A stretch of DNA of 64,000 nt, taken from Aquabacterium sp. NJ1 (GTDB lineage: Bacteria > Pseudomonadota > Gammaproteobacteria > Burkholderiales > Burkholderiaceae_C). Where the stretch lies: NCBI RefSeq assembly GCF_000768065.1, contig NZ_JRKM01000002.1:17638-81637 (forward strand), written 5' to 3'. Below are positions 16,619 to 23,428 of the stretch, piece by piece (the first letter of the stretch is position 1; every line of letters begins with the position of its first letter). A model generated the notes under the pieces. That model saw only the letters and a list, made by a program, of their open reading frames with translations. It was not told the DNA's origin and made no database searches. Made by a program: the position numbers and the translations under genes.

Positions 16619-16798
16619 TCAGCCCCACAGCGCTTCGCGCAAGGAAATGCGTTGGCCAGCTATGCGCTGTTGTATTCGGTAGGCGCGTGCGGCACACATC
16701 CGCATGTCATAGCTATCCATGCTGAAGTCGAACCAGCCAATACGGCGTCGTGCTACCGACTTGCGCACAATTTGTTGCTTGATTTCTTCGTAGGTCAT
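16619..16798 (-). CDS. 59-aa hypothetical protein
   Basis: An uninterrupted frame from ATG at 16798 to TGA at 16619. Basic N-terminus (YEEIKQQIVRKSVARRR), then WFDFSMDSYDMRMCAARAYR, a pattern of small cytosolic proteins. The ribosome site is weak (GGAA). It fills an otherwise empty interval downstream of the gene at 16873. Confidence 0.4.
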   Translation of the reverse strand: MTYEEIKQQIVRKSVARRRIGWFDFSMDSYDMRMCAARAYRIQQRIAGQRISLREALWG

Positions 16799-16872
16799 TG
16801 CTTATTCCAACTGTGGTCAAACCTTGGCTAGAGCTGTGGCGCCCCAGCCGTTCTATGCAGCTTCTATCCCGC

Positions 16873-17727
16873 TCAGTCCACCCATCCAGGCCTCGGGCAT
16901 GGTCCGGAGTTGTTCCGCAGCGCCTGCAGCCACGTGCCGAGCTGATTCCGCTGCTCCCCGATGCCTCCTGCTGTCGTGAGAATTGGGGCGTCCATTTCAA
17001 CAGCGCCGTAGTCCACCAGTTGCCGCAAGAGCGCCATGAATACTCTCCGGTACTCACTACCGCCGCAGACGATGACACCGCGCCATCCGGCCCCCTTGAC
17101 ATCGTTCCTAGGGAACATGGAGCGAGACATCACCGATAGCGGGGTGGAGTCCGCTCCATACCTGGTGTTCATCGTCCCAAAGCGGTCCTGTCGTTCCAAT
17201 ATGCCCGCCTTGATCAGCATGTCGGCCTTTTCCTTTGTCAGACGTGCCTCGTAGGTCTGGCTATGGGCTGTCGCACTGGTGATGCCGTACTTTCCAGAAA
17301 GCACGACCACATGTGCATGGGTAAGGCCATAGCCGACAACTTTGTAGTACCAATCTCCGAGGTGTGTTCTCAGCGTTTGCCACATCGGCCCCTCGTAGAG
17401 ATCGATGAGGGTGGCCTCTTTCCCTGCCTCAAGCACGCGTTTGGTTCCGCCGCATGCCATGAGGATCATGGTGTTGTCGAACGTCATCTCATCAGAAACT
17501 TGATCAGCACTGGTCAGATCGATTTCCAGGCTTGGATCCACGCTCCGAACTCGCCTGCAGGCCTCGGCCTCTTCGCGGCGCCAATCGGTGTTCACCGGCA
17601 GCTCATCGATGAGTGATGTCTGACGTGCAGTTTTCACTTCTGCTGGTTGGTGAGCCTCGGGAGGTGCGGAGGGAACGTCCGCTTGACGGTAGTCTGCTTC
17701 AGCTGTGTGTTGGAAGTCGGTCGACAT
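16873..17727 (-). CDS. DUF6884-like protein
   Basis: 284 aa. The first ~85 residues are polar and variable. The core begins MILMACGGTKRVLEAGKEA, then LYEGPMWQTLR and VVVLSGKYGI followed by a YEARLTKEK stretch. This order (a Cys-containing '.LMACGGTK' strand, LY...., LS.KYG, YE..L) is that of DUF6884-type proteins, where C-x-x-TK is normal; these are distantly linked to tRNA-guanine transglycosylase-like and phage-associated proteins (from memory). Its leader contains the long inverted structure at 17764-17913. Weak ribosome site. Confidence 0.55.
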   Translation of the reverse strand: MSTDFQHTAEADYRQADVPSAPPEAHQPAEVKTARQTSLIDELPVNTDWRREEAEACRRVRSVDPSLEIDLTSADQVSDEMTFDNTMILMACGGTKRVLEAGKEATLIDLYEGPMWQTLRTHLGDWYYKVVGYGLTHAHVVVLSGKYGITSATAHSQTYEARLTKEKADMLIKAGILERQDRFGTMNTRYGADSTPLSVMSRSMFPRNDVKGAGWRGVIVCGGSEYRRVFMALLRQLVDYGAVEMDAPILTTAGGIGEQRNQLGTWLQALRNNSGPCPRPGWVD

Positions 17728-17763
17728 TGATCTGGTCCTTTCGTCGGTTGTTATCTGCTCGTT

Positions 17764-17913
17764 GGAGCCGCCTCGACGCAAAGGAGCACTGGAAGCCGAG
17801 CTGGCCAGGGCATGCCCGGAAGCCGCACGCCCGCAGGGACCGGGTGAGGACATGGCGAAGCGCACCCTGGCCAGATCGGGTGGAAGTGCTACGCGTCGAA
17901 AAGAGGCGGTCCA
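17764..17913. ncRNA. rod-like inverted structure (candidate structured RNA)
   Basis: Nested arms pair in strict order across 150 bp: CCGCCTC (17768-17774) with GAGGCGG (17903-17909); CGACGC (17774-17779) with GCGTCG (17893-17898); AGCACT (17785-17790) with AGTGCT (17885-17890); CTGGCCAGGG (17801-17810) with CCCTGGCCAG (17865-17874); CCCGG (17815-17819) with CCGGG (17840-17844). It occupies the 267-bp gap before the minus-strand gene at 17727. Strand and function are not known; no reverse transcriptase lies nearby and no gene is supported in the gap. Confidence 0.5.
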
Positions 17914-17994
17914 CCGGGCTGATCCGGCGAAAGGTCAGTGTGGTGGAGCTGACGTCATCTGTGAGGTGCTGGACTTGGCCAGCTGAACTCTCCA

Positions 17995-18032
17995 ATAAAA
18001 AAGCCACCCGGTCGTAGAACGATCCGGGTGGC
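17995..18032 (-). terminator. intrinsic terminator of the C5 methyltransferase gene
   Basis: On the minus strand GCCACCCGG pairs with CCGGGTGGC over a 12-nt loop and is followed by a run of six T. It lies just after the methyltransferase stop codon. Confidence 0.8.
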
Positions 18033-18045
18033 CACACTTCGCGAA

Positions 18046-19479
18046 TCAGCCGGTGGCTGTTGCCACCGAATACCGCAAAGCCTTTGGAGAAGAGTCGGCA
18101 TGGGCTGTACTGGCCCAGTGCCGAAGAGCCTTCCCCAGCTCTTCAAACAACCTTGCTACGGGTTCAAAGCAAACCGATTGCCCCATCGCCGCATGACCAT
18201 CAACGATGCCCATGCCTTTGACAAGGCAGTCAGGTTGCCCCTTCAGCCGAGCATGCTCAACAACACTGAAGCGGCGCTTGAGGCCTGGCTTGGTCGGGTG
18301 TGCCAGAAGTGGGTCTGTAGAACCCGCCTTCTGATACCCCTTGCGCAAGGTAGGCACCTCGATGTCGCTTTCGTCAACCGTCTGCAAGGCAAAGCAGGAG
18401 CCCTTCTGCGCATCCCTTTCAGCCTTGATCTGCAGGTAGTCGAATCGAGACCACTCCGGCGAGTCGTCAGCTACATCCTCCAGCACTTCACTCACGTACC
18501 GCACCTGGCGATATCGCTCATGAATGTCAGAGGTGACGCTGTTGATGTCGAAGGCGATACCCCTGGTCACAGCAACCAGGAACCATCGCTCTCGACGCTC
18601 CAACTCGCCAAAGTACGTTGCGGTCAGACAAGTCTCTTGGACGTGGTATCCCATGTCCGCAAGCATCGACCTGAGAAGATCTGCGCTCGCCTCATTGGAG
18701 TAGCTTTTGACGTTCTCTAGAACGACAGCAGCAGGATTCCAAGCAGCGATCAACATGAGCGCCGGTACAACCAGGTGCCCAACTTCAGGGTGTGACTCCA
18801 TCCTCTTGAGACCACGCTTTGCTTTGCCTGCTACCGATGCTCCACTGCAGGGAATGCCCAGTTCCACGACGTCGACCTTGAAGCCTCTGCTTTGTGGGTC
18901 TTGGGCATACTCTTGCATCGGAGCTGCAACAGCGACGGTCTTTGAAGACCATGCCGGGTTGTGCTCGATTGCCTGGTTCAGCCAGTCCGCGTTGATCTCC
19001 ACTGCGACGGCCAGATCCGCGTCAAGCTCTGCCCGCTTCAGCCCTTGGTGCGCAGTGTGCGCGAGAACACCGATTCCATGCGCAATGCTTCCGACCTGCA
19101 GGCGCCCCGCATCCACAGATCTGCTCAGCCTTTCTAGGCGGTCAAGCCTGGAAAGTTCGCTGGCCAACGGCGTGATGGTGATCTGCAGGGCAGAGATGGT
19201 TATTCGAACGACCATCACCGCGCCAAGTGTGGAGAGCATGCCATTGCTGTTGATGTCGATCACCGGAGCGACATCTTGGCTTCCGTGCTTGCGCTTCTTG
19301 CTAACCACGCGAGATCCATTCTCTCGCCTATGCAGAATTAAAGTCCTCTTACTGGGGCAGGCCTCGATGTCGAAAGTAGTGCCTGGTACAAACTGACTTC
19401 TCGCCAGTACAGCACCATCAATGTAGATGCGTCGGGCACCACGATTCGAGCCAATGGCCCTGACGATATAGCTATCCAT
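18046..19479 (-). CDS. DNA (cytosine-5) methyltransferase-like protein
   Basis: 477 aa; ATG at 19479 with AGGAG 5 bases upstream. The C5-methyltransferase core is visible from about residue 140: a cofactor region (GIGVLAHTAHQGLKRAELD), the catalytic-loop motif as GIPCSGAS in place of the usual PPC, and ENVK (motif VI). The first ~100 residues are an unrelated N-terminal domain with an RR-rich stretch. Such proteins methylate cytosine and can protect transferred DNA from host restriction. It lies beside ArdB in an anti-restriction block. No partner endonuclease is adjacent. Confidence 0.78.
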   Translation of the reverse strand: MDSYIVRAIGSNRGARRIYIDGAVLARSQFVPGTTFDIEACPSKRTLILHRRENGSRVVSKKRKHGSQDVAPVIDINSNGMLSTLGAVMVVRITISALQITITPLASELSRLDRLERLSRSVDAGRLQVGSIAHGIGVLAHTAHQGLKRAELDADLAVAVEINADWLNQAIEHNPAWSSKTVAVAAPMQEYAQDPQSRGFKVDVVELGIPCSGASVAGKAKRGLKRMESHPEVGHLVVPALMLIAAWNPAAVVLENVKSYSNEASADLLRSMLADMGYHVQETCLTATYFGELERRERWFLVAVTRGIAFDINSVTSDIHERYRQVRYVSEVLEDVADDSPEWSRFDYLQIKAERDAQKGSCFALQTVDESDIEVPTLRKGYQKAGSTDPLLAHPTKPGLKRRFSVVEHARLKGQPDCLVKGMGIVDGHAAMGQSVCFEPVARLFEELGKALRHWASTAHADSSPKALRYSVATATG

Positions 19480-19553
19480 GATCACTCCTAATGAGGAGGC
19501 CAGGCCCCCTCTCGGGAATGCCTGGCCAGGTCTGGAAAGTTCAGAAGGAGCGA

Positions 19554-20000
19554 TCAGTCGATTGCTCGGTAGATTTCACGTGCTTCAGGGTGGTCAGCCA
19601 TGAAGTCGCGCAAGGTGTGGAAGTTCTCGGCGCATGTGTCGGTGCGGTCTGAGAAGCTCAGATGGCTCAAAGCCATGAGCGTCATGATGATTCCGGCAGC
19701 GTCACCGCTGACTTCGCCATCCCAGCCGTTCATGGTGTTGGTGAGCTTGTACAAGCCGTGGGCAGCGGGCCTCATGTAGCCGACTCCACCGGGTATCTTG
19801 ACGAACTCCCAGTGACCGCCCGTGTACTGCTCGGACATGCCACTCATGAAGTCGAACACCATGCCCTCACCTTTGAGGTACAGGCCGTTCCCAAAGAGTT
19901 TGGGCAGGAAGGCCATTCGATGCGGCGCCGACACCAACGTGGCGTTGCCATGCAGTTCGCCGTTGATGTTCGCTTTCACAGATTCAAGGATTTCACTCAT
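19554..20000 (-). CDS. ardB: ArdB-type antirestriction protein
   Basis: 148 aa, about the ArdB length; ATG at 20000. The pattern RMAFLPKLFG, then GGHWEFVKIPGGVGYMRPA and a Gly-rich helix is that of the plasmid/ICE antirestriction family that inhibits type I enzymes during DNA entry. A hairpin (GGCCAGG/CCTGGCC) separates it from the methyltransferase gene downstream. Confidence 0.82.
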   Translation of the reverse strand: MSEILESVKANINGELHGNATLVSAPHRMAFLPKLFGNGLYLKGEGMVFDFMSGMSEQYTGGHWEFVKIPGGVGYMRPAAHGLYKLTNTMNGWDGEVSGDAAGIIMTLMALSHLSFSDRTDTCAENFHTLRDFMADHPEAREIYRAID

Positions 20001-20076
20001 GATGAGCCTTTCAAAGTAGGAAGAGCCCGCCCATGGCCTAAGGCTGGGTAGGCAAAGTTGATGAGGTGTGACGTGC

Positions 20077-20562
20077 TTAGGCCGCTGCGGATGCAGTGCC
20101 AGCAGAGCTGAGAGAGGAAACCCAGTCCCGCAGGAATGCAGCATCTGGGTCAGTCGAGTCAGTAAGCCAGCGGGCCACCGTTTGGTACTTCTCGTCTTTG
20201 AGGCAATGCGTTGTCGCTCCCTTGAAGGCTGCTACAACGCGCTTGGGCTCGAAAACACGCGGGTATCCCAGCACGGCATAGCACCAGTCGCAGTCCTCTT
20301 CGAACCAGCCTGCTTCGCCACAGAAAGTGGGAAAGCTGGCCAGGACAGGAGGCAGAGCAGCCAGGCGAACCGGCGAAAGGTAAAACCCGCCATGGCTGGG
20401 CGTGCCATAGAGCGTGATGCCAGGCAAGTACACGTAGCCGTAGTCGGGAGCACCCCAGGGGGTGCACGTCGTTCGCAGCTCCAATGTCGTGAGTGGGCGG
20501 TTAGCACCTGGTGCAGACGACTCGGTGATCAGCGATTGAGACAGACGAGGTGTGATGGGCAT
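20077..20562 (-). CDS. hypothetical protein (DUF7007-like)
   Basis: 161 aa; ATG preceded by AGGAGG. The core YGYVYLPGITLYGTPSHGG, LAALP and GWFEEDCDWCYAVL recalls a family of mobile-element proteins (DUF7007, from memory). No membrane segment. Located directly upstream of ardB in the same direction, with tandem palindromes in its own leader. Confidence 0.5.
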   Translation of the reverse strand: MPITPRLSQSLITESSAPGANRPLTTLELRTTCTPWGAPDYGYVYLPGITLYGTPSHGGFYLSPVRLAALPPVLASFPTFCGEAGWFEEDCDWCYAVLGYPRVFEPKRVVAAFKGATTHCLKDEKYQTVARWLTDSTDPDAAFLRDWVSSLSSAGTASAAA

Positions 20563-20592
20563 AGAGCCTCCTAAAGCGGTGCAGGAAGCTCT

Positions 20593-20620
20593 CCCTGCAG
20601 GGATGAGACTCCCTGCAGGG
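20593..20620. promoter_or_regulatory. two tandem CCCTGCAGGG palindromes
   Basis: Perfect 10-bp palindromes at 20593-20602 and 20611-20620, 18 bp start to start, in the leader of the minus-strand gene at 20562. Two helical turns is 21 bp, so the sites are not exactly in phase. Either a double operator or alternative hairpins. Confidence 0.4.
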
Positions 20621-20671
20621 TTGGTGATGGATAGCCTTGCTCAGCGTGCTGAGCCAAGTTCAACCGGATGG

Positions 20672-21025
20672 TCAGTCCAGCAAAACGGTGATTGCGCACA
20701 AGCCAGCTTCGCGGAGCTTGCTGTGTGCGGCCGAGGTAATCAGCGCGCTGTAGACCGAACAACCCAGCCGTTTGGCAGCTTGGTGCTCAGCTACGGTGCG
20801 CAGTTCCAGGTTCTTGGCTCGAATCCGATGAGCCTTCAGCGTCTTTCGAGCCAGGTCATCGTGTTCTTCGCGCCAATACACCGCATAGCCTCGGTAGAGG
20901 TACTGGGTGTTAAACAAGCAGATGGGTGACTTGTCCCCCATCTCTGGCCAGAAAGCGCCGCCTCGGTCGAACGTAGGCCCTGCATGAGGCGTCGAGTCGA
21001 GTGCTTGCGCGTGAAGGTTCGGCAT
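20672..21025 (-). CDS. 117-aa hypothetical protein
   Basis: ATG at 21025 with AGGAG. Contains a Phe/Tyr-rich stretch (ICLFNTQYLYRGYAVYW) and a basic C-terminal half. No recognised domain. Flanked by the terminator at 21083 and the gene at 20562. Confidence 0.5.
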   Translation of the reverse strand: MPNLHAQALDSTPHAGPTFDRGGAFWPEMGDKSPICLFNTQYLYRGYAVYWREEHDDLARKTLKAHRIRAKNLELRTVAEHQAAKRLGCSVYSALITSAAHSKLREAGLCAITVLLD

Positions 21026-21082
21026 AGCGTGCTCCTGAAAGACAGGACACGCCCCAAACGGGATCATGTCCCGCCGTGGGTA

Positions 21083-21122
21083 GAAAAACAAAGCCCCCGA
21101 GTGCTTGACGCGCTGGGGGGCT
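21083..21122 (-). terminator. intrinsic terminator
   Basis: On the minus strand AGCCCCCCAG pairs with CTCGGGGGCT (one imperfection) over about 11 nt and is followed by TTGTTTTT. It separates the small membrane protein gene at 21143 from the gene at 21025. Confidence 0.7.
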
Positions 21123-21142
21123 GAGAGGGTGGCGCTGAAGGC

Positions 21143-21319
21143 TCAGCGAGAGATGCTGGAGAGTATCCTGGCCTCGCGTGCTCGGTTAAAAGCACGCATG
21201 AGCTGGAAGTCACGATCAACCTGACGCTTGAGGCGCAGACCGCCGTAGACGTGCCAGCCAATGGTGGCGAAAACTGCCACCAGACCAATTGTCACAATGG
21301 AAAATCCCAACGTATGCAT
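21143..21319 (-). CDS. 58-aa small membrane protein
   Basis: ATG at 21319 behind AGAGGAA. One hydrophobic helix (LGFSIVTIGLVAVFATIG) followed by a basic cytosolic tail (GGLRLKRQVDRDFQLMR). It overlaps no other supported gene and ends just before an intrinsic terminator. Confidence 0.6.
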   Translation of the reverse strand: MHTLGFSIVTIGLVAVFATIGWHVYGGLRLKRQVDRDFQLMRAFNRAREARILSSISR

Positions 21320-21340
21320 TGCATTCCTCTTTCTGAGAAT

Positions 21341-21709
21341 TTAGTCCACTTTGCCGATCTGGGCAAGTTCCAGACGGGCAGATATGGCTACTCGATACGC
21401 CAGGACGCGGAAGATTGCCCAGAGCAATCCACCGGCAACTGACGACAAGGCAAACCAAATCTTTCGTGGGTCATCTAGGAGGCCTGCAGATACGAGGATC
21501 GACACGGCTCCAGGCACCGCGGCACCCAAGGGCAGCGCGGCTTTGTCGCACAGATCAACGACGGCTTGCAAAGCCTCTGCTTGACCCTTGAGTTCACGCT
21601 TTCGGTCGAGAATGAGCTTCTCCAACTTTTTGCGCTCAGGGGAACCCTCGGAGAGGGACTCGCAGAGTTCTTCAAGCCCGCGCAGATCCTGCACGTCTTT
21701 CATGGTCAT
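21341..21709 (-). CDS. 122-aa hypothetical protein with C-terminal hydrophobic helices
   Basis: ATG at 21709, 9 bases after AGGAG. The N-terminal half is a charged helical region (SPERKKLEKLILDRKRELKG); the C-terminal half holds two hydrophobic stretches (GAAVPGAVSILVSAGLL and VAGGLLWAIFRVLAYRV). Probably membrane bound. In one operon with the gene at 21319. Confidence 0.5.
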   Translation of the reverse strand: MTMKDVQDLRGLEELCESLSEGSPERKKLEKLILDRKRELKGQAEALQAVVDLCDKAALPLGAAVPGAVSILVSAGLLDDPRKIWFALSSVAGGLLWAIFRVLAYRVAISARLELAQIGKVD

Positions 21710-21810
21710 ACATCAATACTCCTGTTTTGGAGCGATCAACGCATGACCCTGGCGGGTATGCGAATCCCGCTCGGGTTATGTGGCTAGGCTGTAGGCCTAA
21801 CAGTTAAGTT

Positions 21811-22005
21811 TCAAATGCTTTGGAACAGCTGGACGTTTTCCGCGTGGGCTGTCAACGCATCACGATAGAAATCGTGGCGAGACTTACGCATTCGGCGATC
21901 CTGCAGACATTCCGGGCGCATCTTTTGGCGCAAGTGACGGATGACCTGGCGGGTCGTCGCGGCGACGTGCAGATCACGCACCGCATGGCGGGCTGCAAAT
22001 GACAT
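21811..22005 (-). CDS. 64-aa basic protein behind structured leader copy 1
   Basis: The ATG at 22005 is in exactly the same context (CATAGGAGAAGCACC then ATG) as the DUF3577 gene at 60871, which fixes the start. The product is His/Arg rich (RQVIRHLRQKMRPECLQDRR) and could bind nucleic acid. Nothing downstream in the operon is conserved with the other leader copies. Confidence 0.6.
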   Translation of the reverse strand: MSFAARHAVRDLHVAATTRQVIRHLRQKMRPECLQDRRMRKSRHDFYRDALTAHAENVQLFQSI

Positions 22006-22202
22006 GGTGCTTCTCCTATGAAAAGAAAAAGGGGAAGCACCGACCCCCAGCGGGAAGGTGAACTTCCCCATGGGGTTACAGACAGATCGCACTCCAGGCC
22101 TCAGCTTTGGTGGATGAGGTCCACGAGACTTTCGGGAGCCGTTCTCGTGTTTCAGGGCGCTGCGTAAGGTGCAGCACACCGACCGTAACTGACGGTCAAC
22201 AG
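22006..22202 (-). promoter_or_regulatory. structured attenuator leader, copy 1
   Basis: Nearly identical to 60673-60870 (about three single-base differences in 195 nt). Hairpins on the minus strand: GACCGT/ACGGTC, GGTG/CACC, CACGAGA/TCTCGTG, CCTCA.C/G.TGAGG (one mismatch in this copy), CCCCA/TGGGG with an inner GGGAAG stem, and a final GGGG/CCCC stem followed by T5CT4, then AGGAG and the ATG. The last stem plus T-run looks like a conditional terminator. Confidence 0.7.
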
Positions 22203-22255
22203 ATTCATTCTGCAATCTTAGACCATCTGATGCTGATGGTCGAGACCCACGCGGC

Positions 22256-22699
22256 TCACTGCTGCTCCGAAATCTCGTAGATGATTTCCTCAGCCTGACG
22301 ATATGCGTAATGGTTCAAATTCAGTCCCTCACTGGCAGCGTAGGCAAGAAGGGGCACCTCTGCTGAACGAAGCTGGTTAAAGGCAGGCTCACGTGAGTCC
22401 AGATCCGCATCTCTAGCCCGATCAATGGCGGCCATGTAGACAGGCAATGCGTCAAGCGCTGAGGCTTTCGGTGCTGGAGGAAAGGCCCGCTCAACCTCAG
22501 CGAGCTGGTCCTGCTCAATCTCCGGCCAAACCACCCGACCGAACTCGGTTTCGAAAACCACCTCATCAGATTGAGTGACTCTGATACCTGGGACCAAGTT
22601 CTTGTAGGTGAAGACAATCTCCAAAGTGGCCTTCACCTCCTCTCGATAGATGGGGACTTGGTATTTTCCTTGGTCGTTGAAGAAGTGAATCCGATACAT
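22256..22699 (-). CDS. 147-aa hypothetical protein
   Basis: ATG at 22699 with weak ribosome site. The N-terminus (MYRIHFFNDQGKYQVPIYRE) starts as a beta-strand domain; the C-terminus is a helical, acidic region ending EEIIYEISEQQ. No signal peptide. Not recognised. Confidence 0.5.
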   Translation of the reverse strand: MYRIHFFNDQGKYQVPIYREEVKATLEIVFTYKNLVPGIRVTQSDEVVFETEFGRVVWPEIEQDQLAEVERAFPPAPKASALDALPVYMAAIDRARDADLDSREPAFNQLRSAEVPLLAYAASEGLNLNHYAYRQAEEIIYEISEQQ

Positions 22700-22713
22700 A
22701 GTGATCCGGCCCT

Positions 22714-22941
22714 TCAGTTAATGGCATTGATGGCGTCGTCCAACACCTGGACCTGCAACGCCATCACTCCACGATCATGCTGCTGGGGCTCAAATTGAAC
22801 GCGCATGCCTTCCTTCAGGGTTCTAAATCCATCCATGACGATTTGGCTGAAATGAACGAACACGTCGGTGTCCTCACCGTCCGCGACGATAAACCCATAT
22901 CCCTTGGCGTCATTGAACCATTTGACCTGCCCAATCTTCAT
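22714..22941 (-). CDS. cold-shock domain protein (CspA family)
   Basis: 75 aa; ATG at 22941 behind a G-rich ribosome site. The RNP1 motif appears as KGYGFI and RNP2 as VFVHFS, preceded by the usual G.VKWFN start. Single-stranded nucleic acid binding is expected. The C-terminal ~10 residues are longer than in CspA. Csp genes on conjugative elements are common but their role is unclear. Confidence 0.9.
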   Translation of the reverse strand: MKIGQVKWFNDAKGYGFIVADGEDTDVFVHFSQIVMDGFRTLKEGMRVQFEPQQHDRGVMALQVQVLDDAINAIN

Positions 22942-22984
22942 ACCCCCCCCTTTCGACGTCTGTAAGGCACTGGTGATGCCGCTG

Positions 22985-23425
22985 CTACGCACACTGCCCT
23001 GCCGCTATCAGCGCATCGTAAAACTGATCTTCGTTCCCCGATGTCATGAGCGCGCCACATGCACCGCATTCGGAGTAGCCTAGGGTTGTGTGGAGCACAT
23101 TGCACCCCTTGGGGCAATATAAAACATGCCCTGACGAATTGCCTGGATGGCAAGCATCCATTGCCAACTCATCCAGAACCATGTTGTGCGCGTACTCATA
23201 CTGACGGGCTAAATCTGGATCACTGAACGGCACCCTAAGTGACAACGTCGGATCTACAAATTGAGCCTTGGCGTCACGCTCCCCCAGCGTGTTGGCGATC
23301 GACAGCGCTTGCCAATACATCTCGTCTGGCTGTTCGGTTTCGGGTCCATCCCTGAAAATCACGTCACGGATGGTTTGCCTGGCCATGAGGACCATGGCCT
23401 CAACGATCAGCGCATACCTATCCAT
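22985..23425 (-). CDS. 146-aa hypothetical protein with C-terminal zinc ribbon
   Basis: Begins MDRYALIVEAMVLMARQ and is helical for ~95 residues; then CPKGC and CGACG form a four-cysteine cluster that could bind zinc. It follows traG by 3 bp and so is probably the tail of the transfer operon. Confidence 0.5.
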   Translation of the reverse strand: MDRYALIVEAMVLMARQTIRDVIFRDGPETEQPDEMYWQALSIANTLGERDAKAQFVDPTLSLRVPFSDPDLARQYEYAHNMVLDELAMDACHPGNSSGHVLYCPKGCNVLHTTLGYSECGACGALMTSGNEDQFYDALIAAGQCA

Positions 23426-23428
23426 TGG

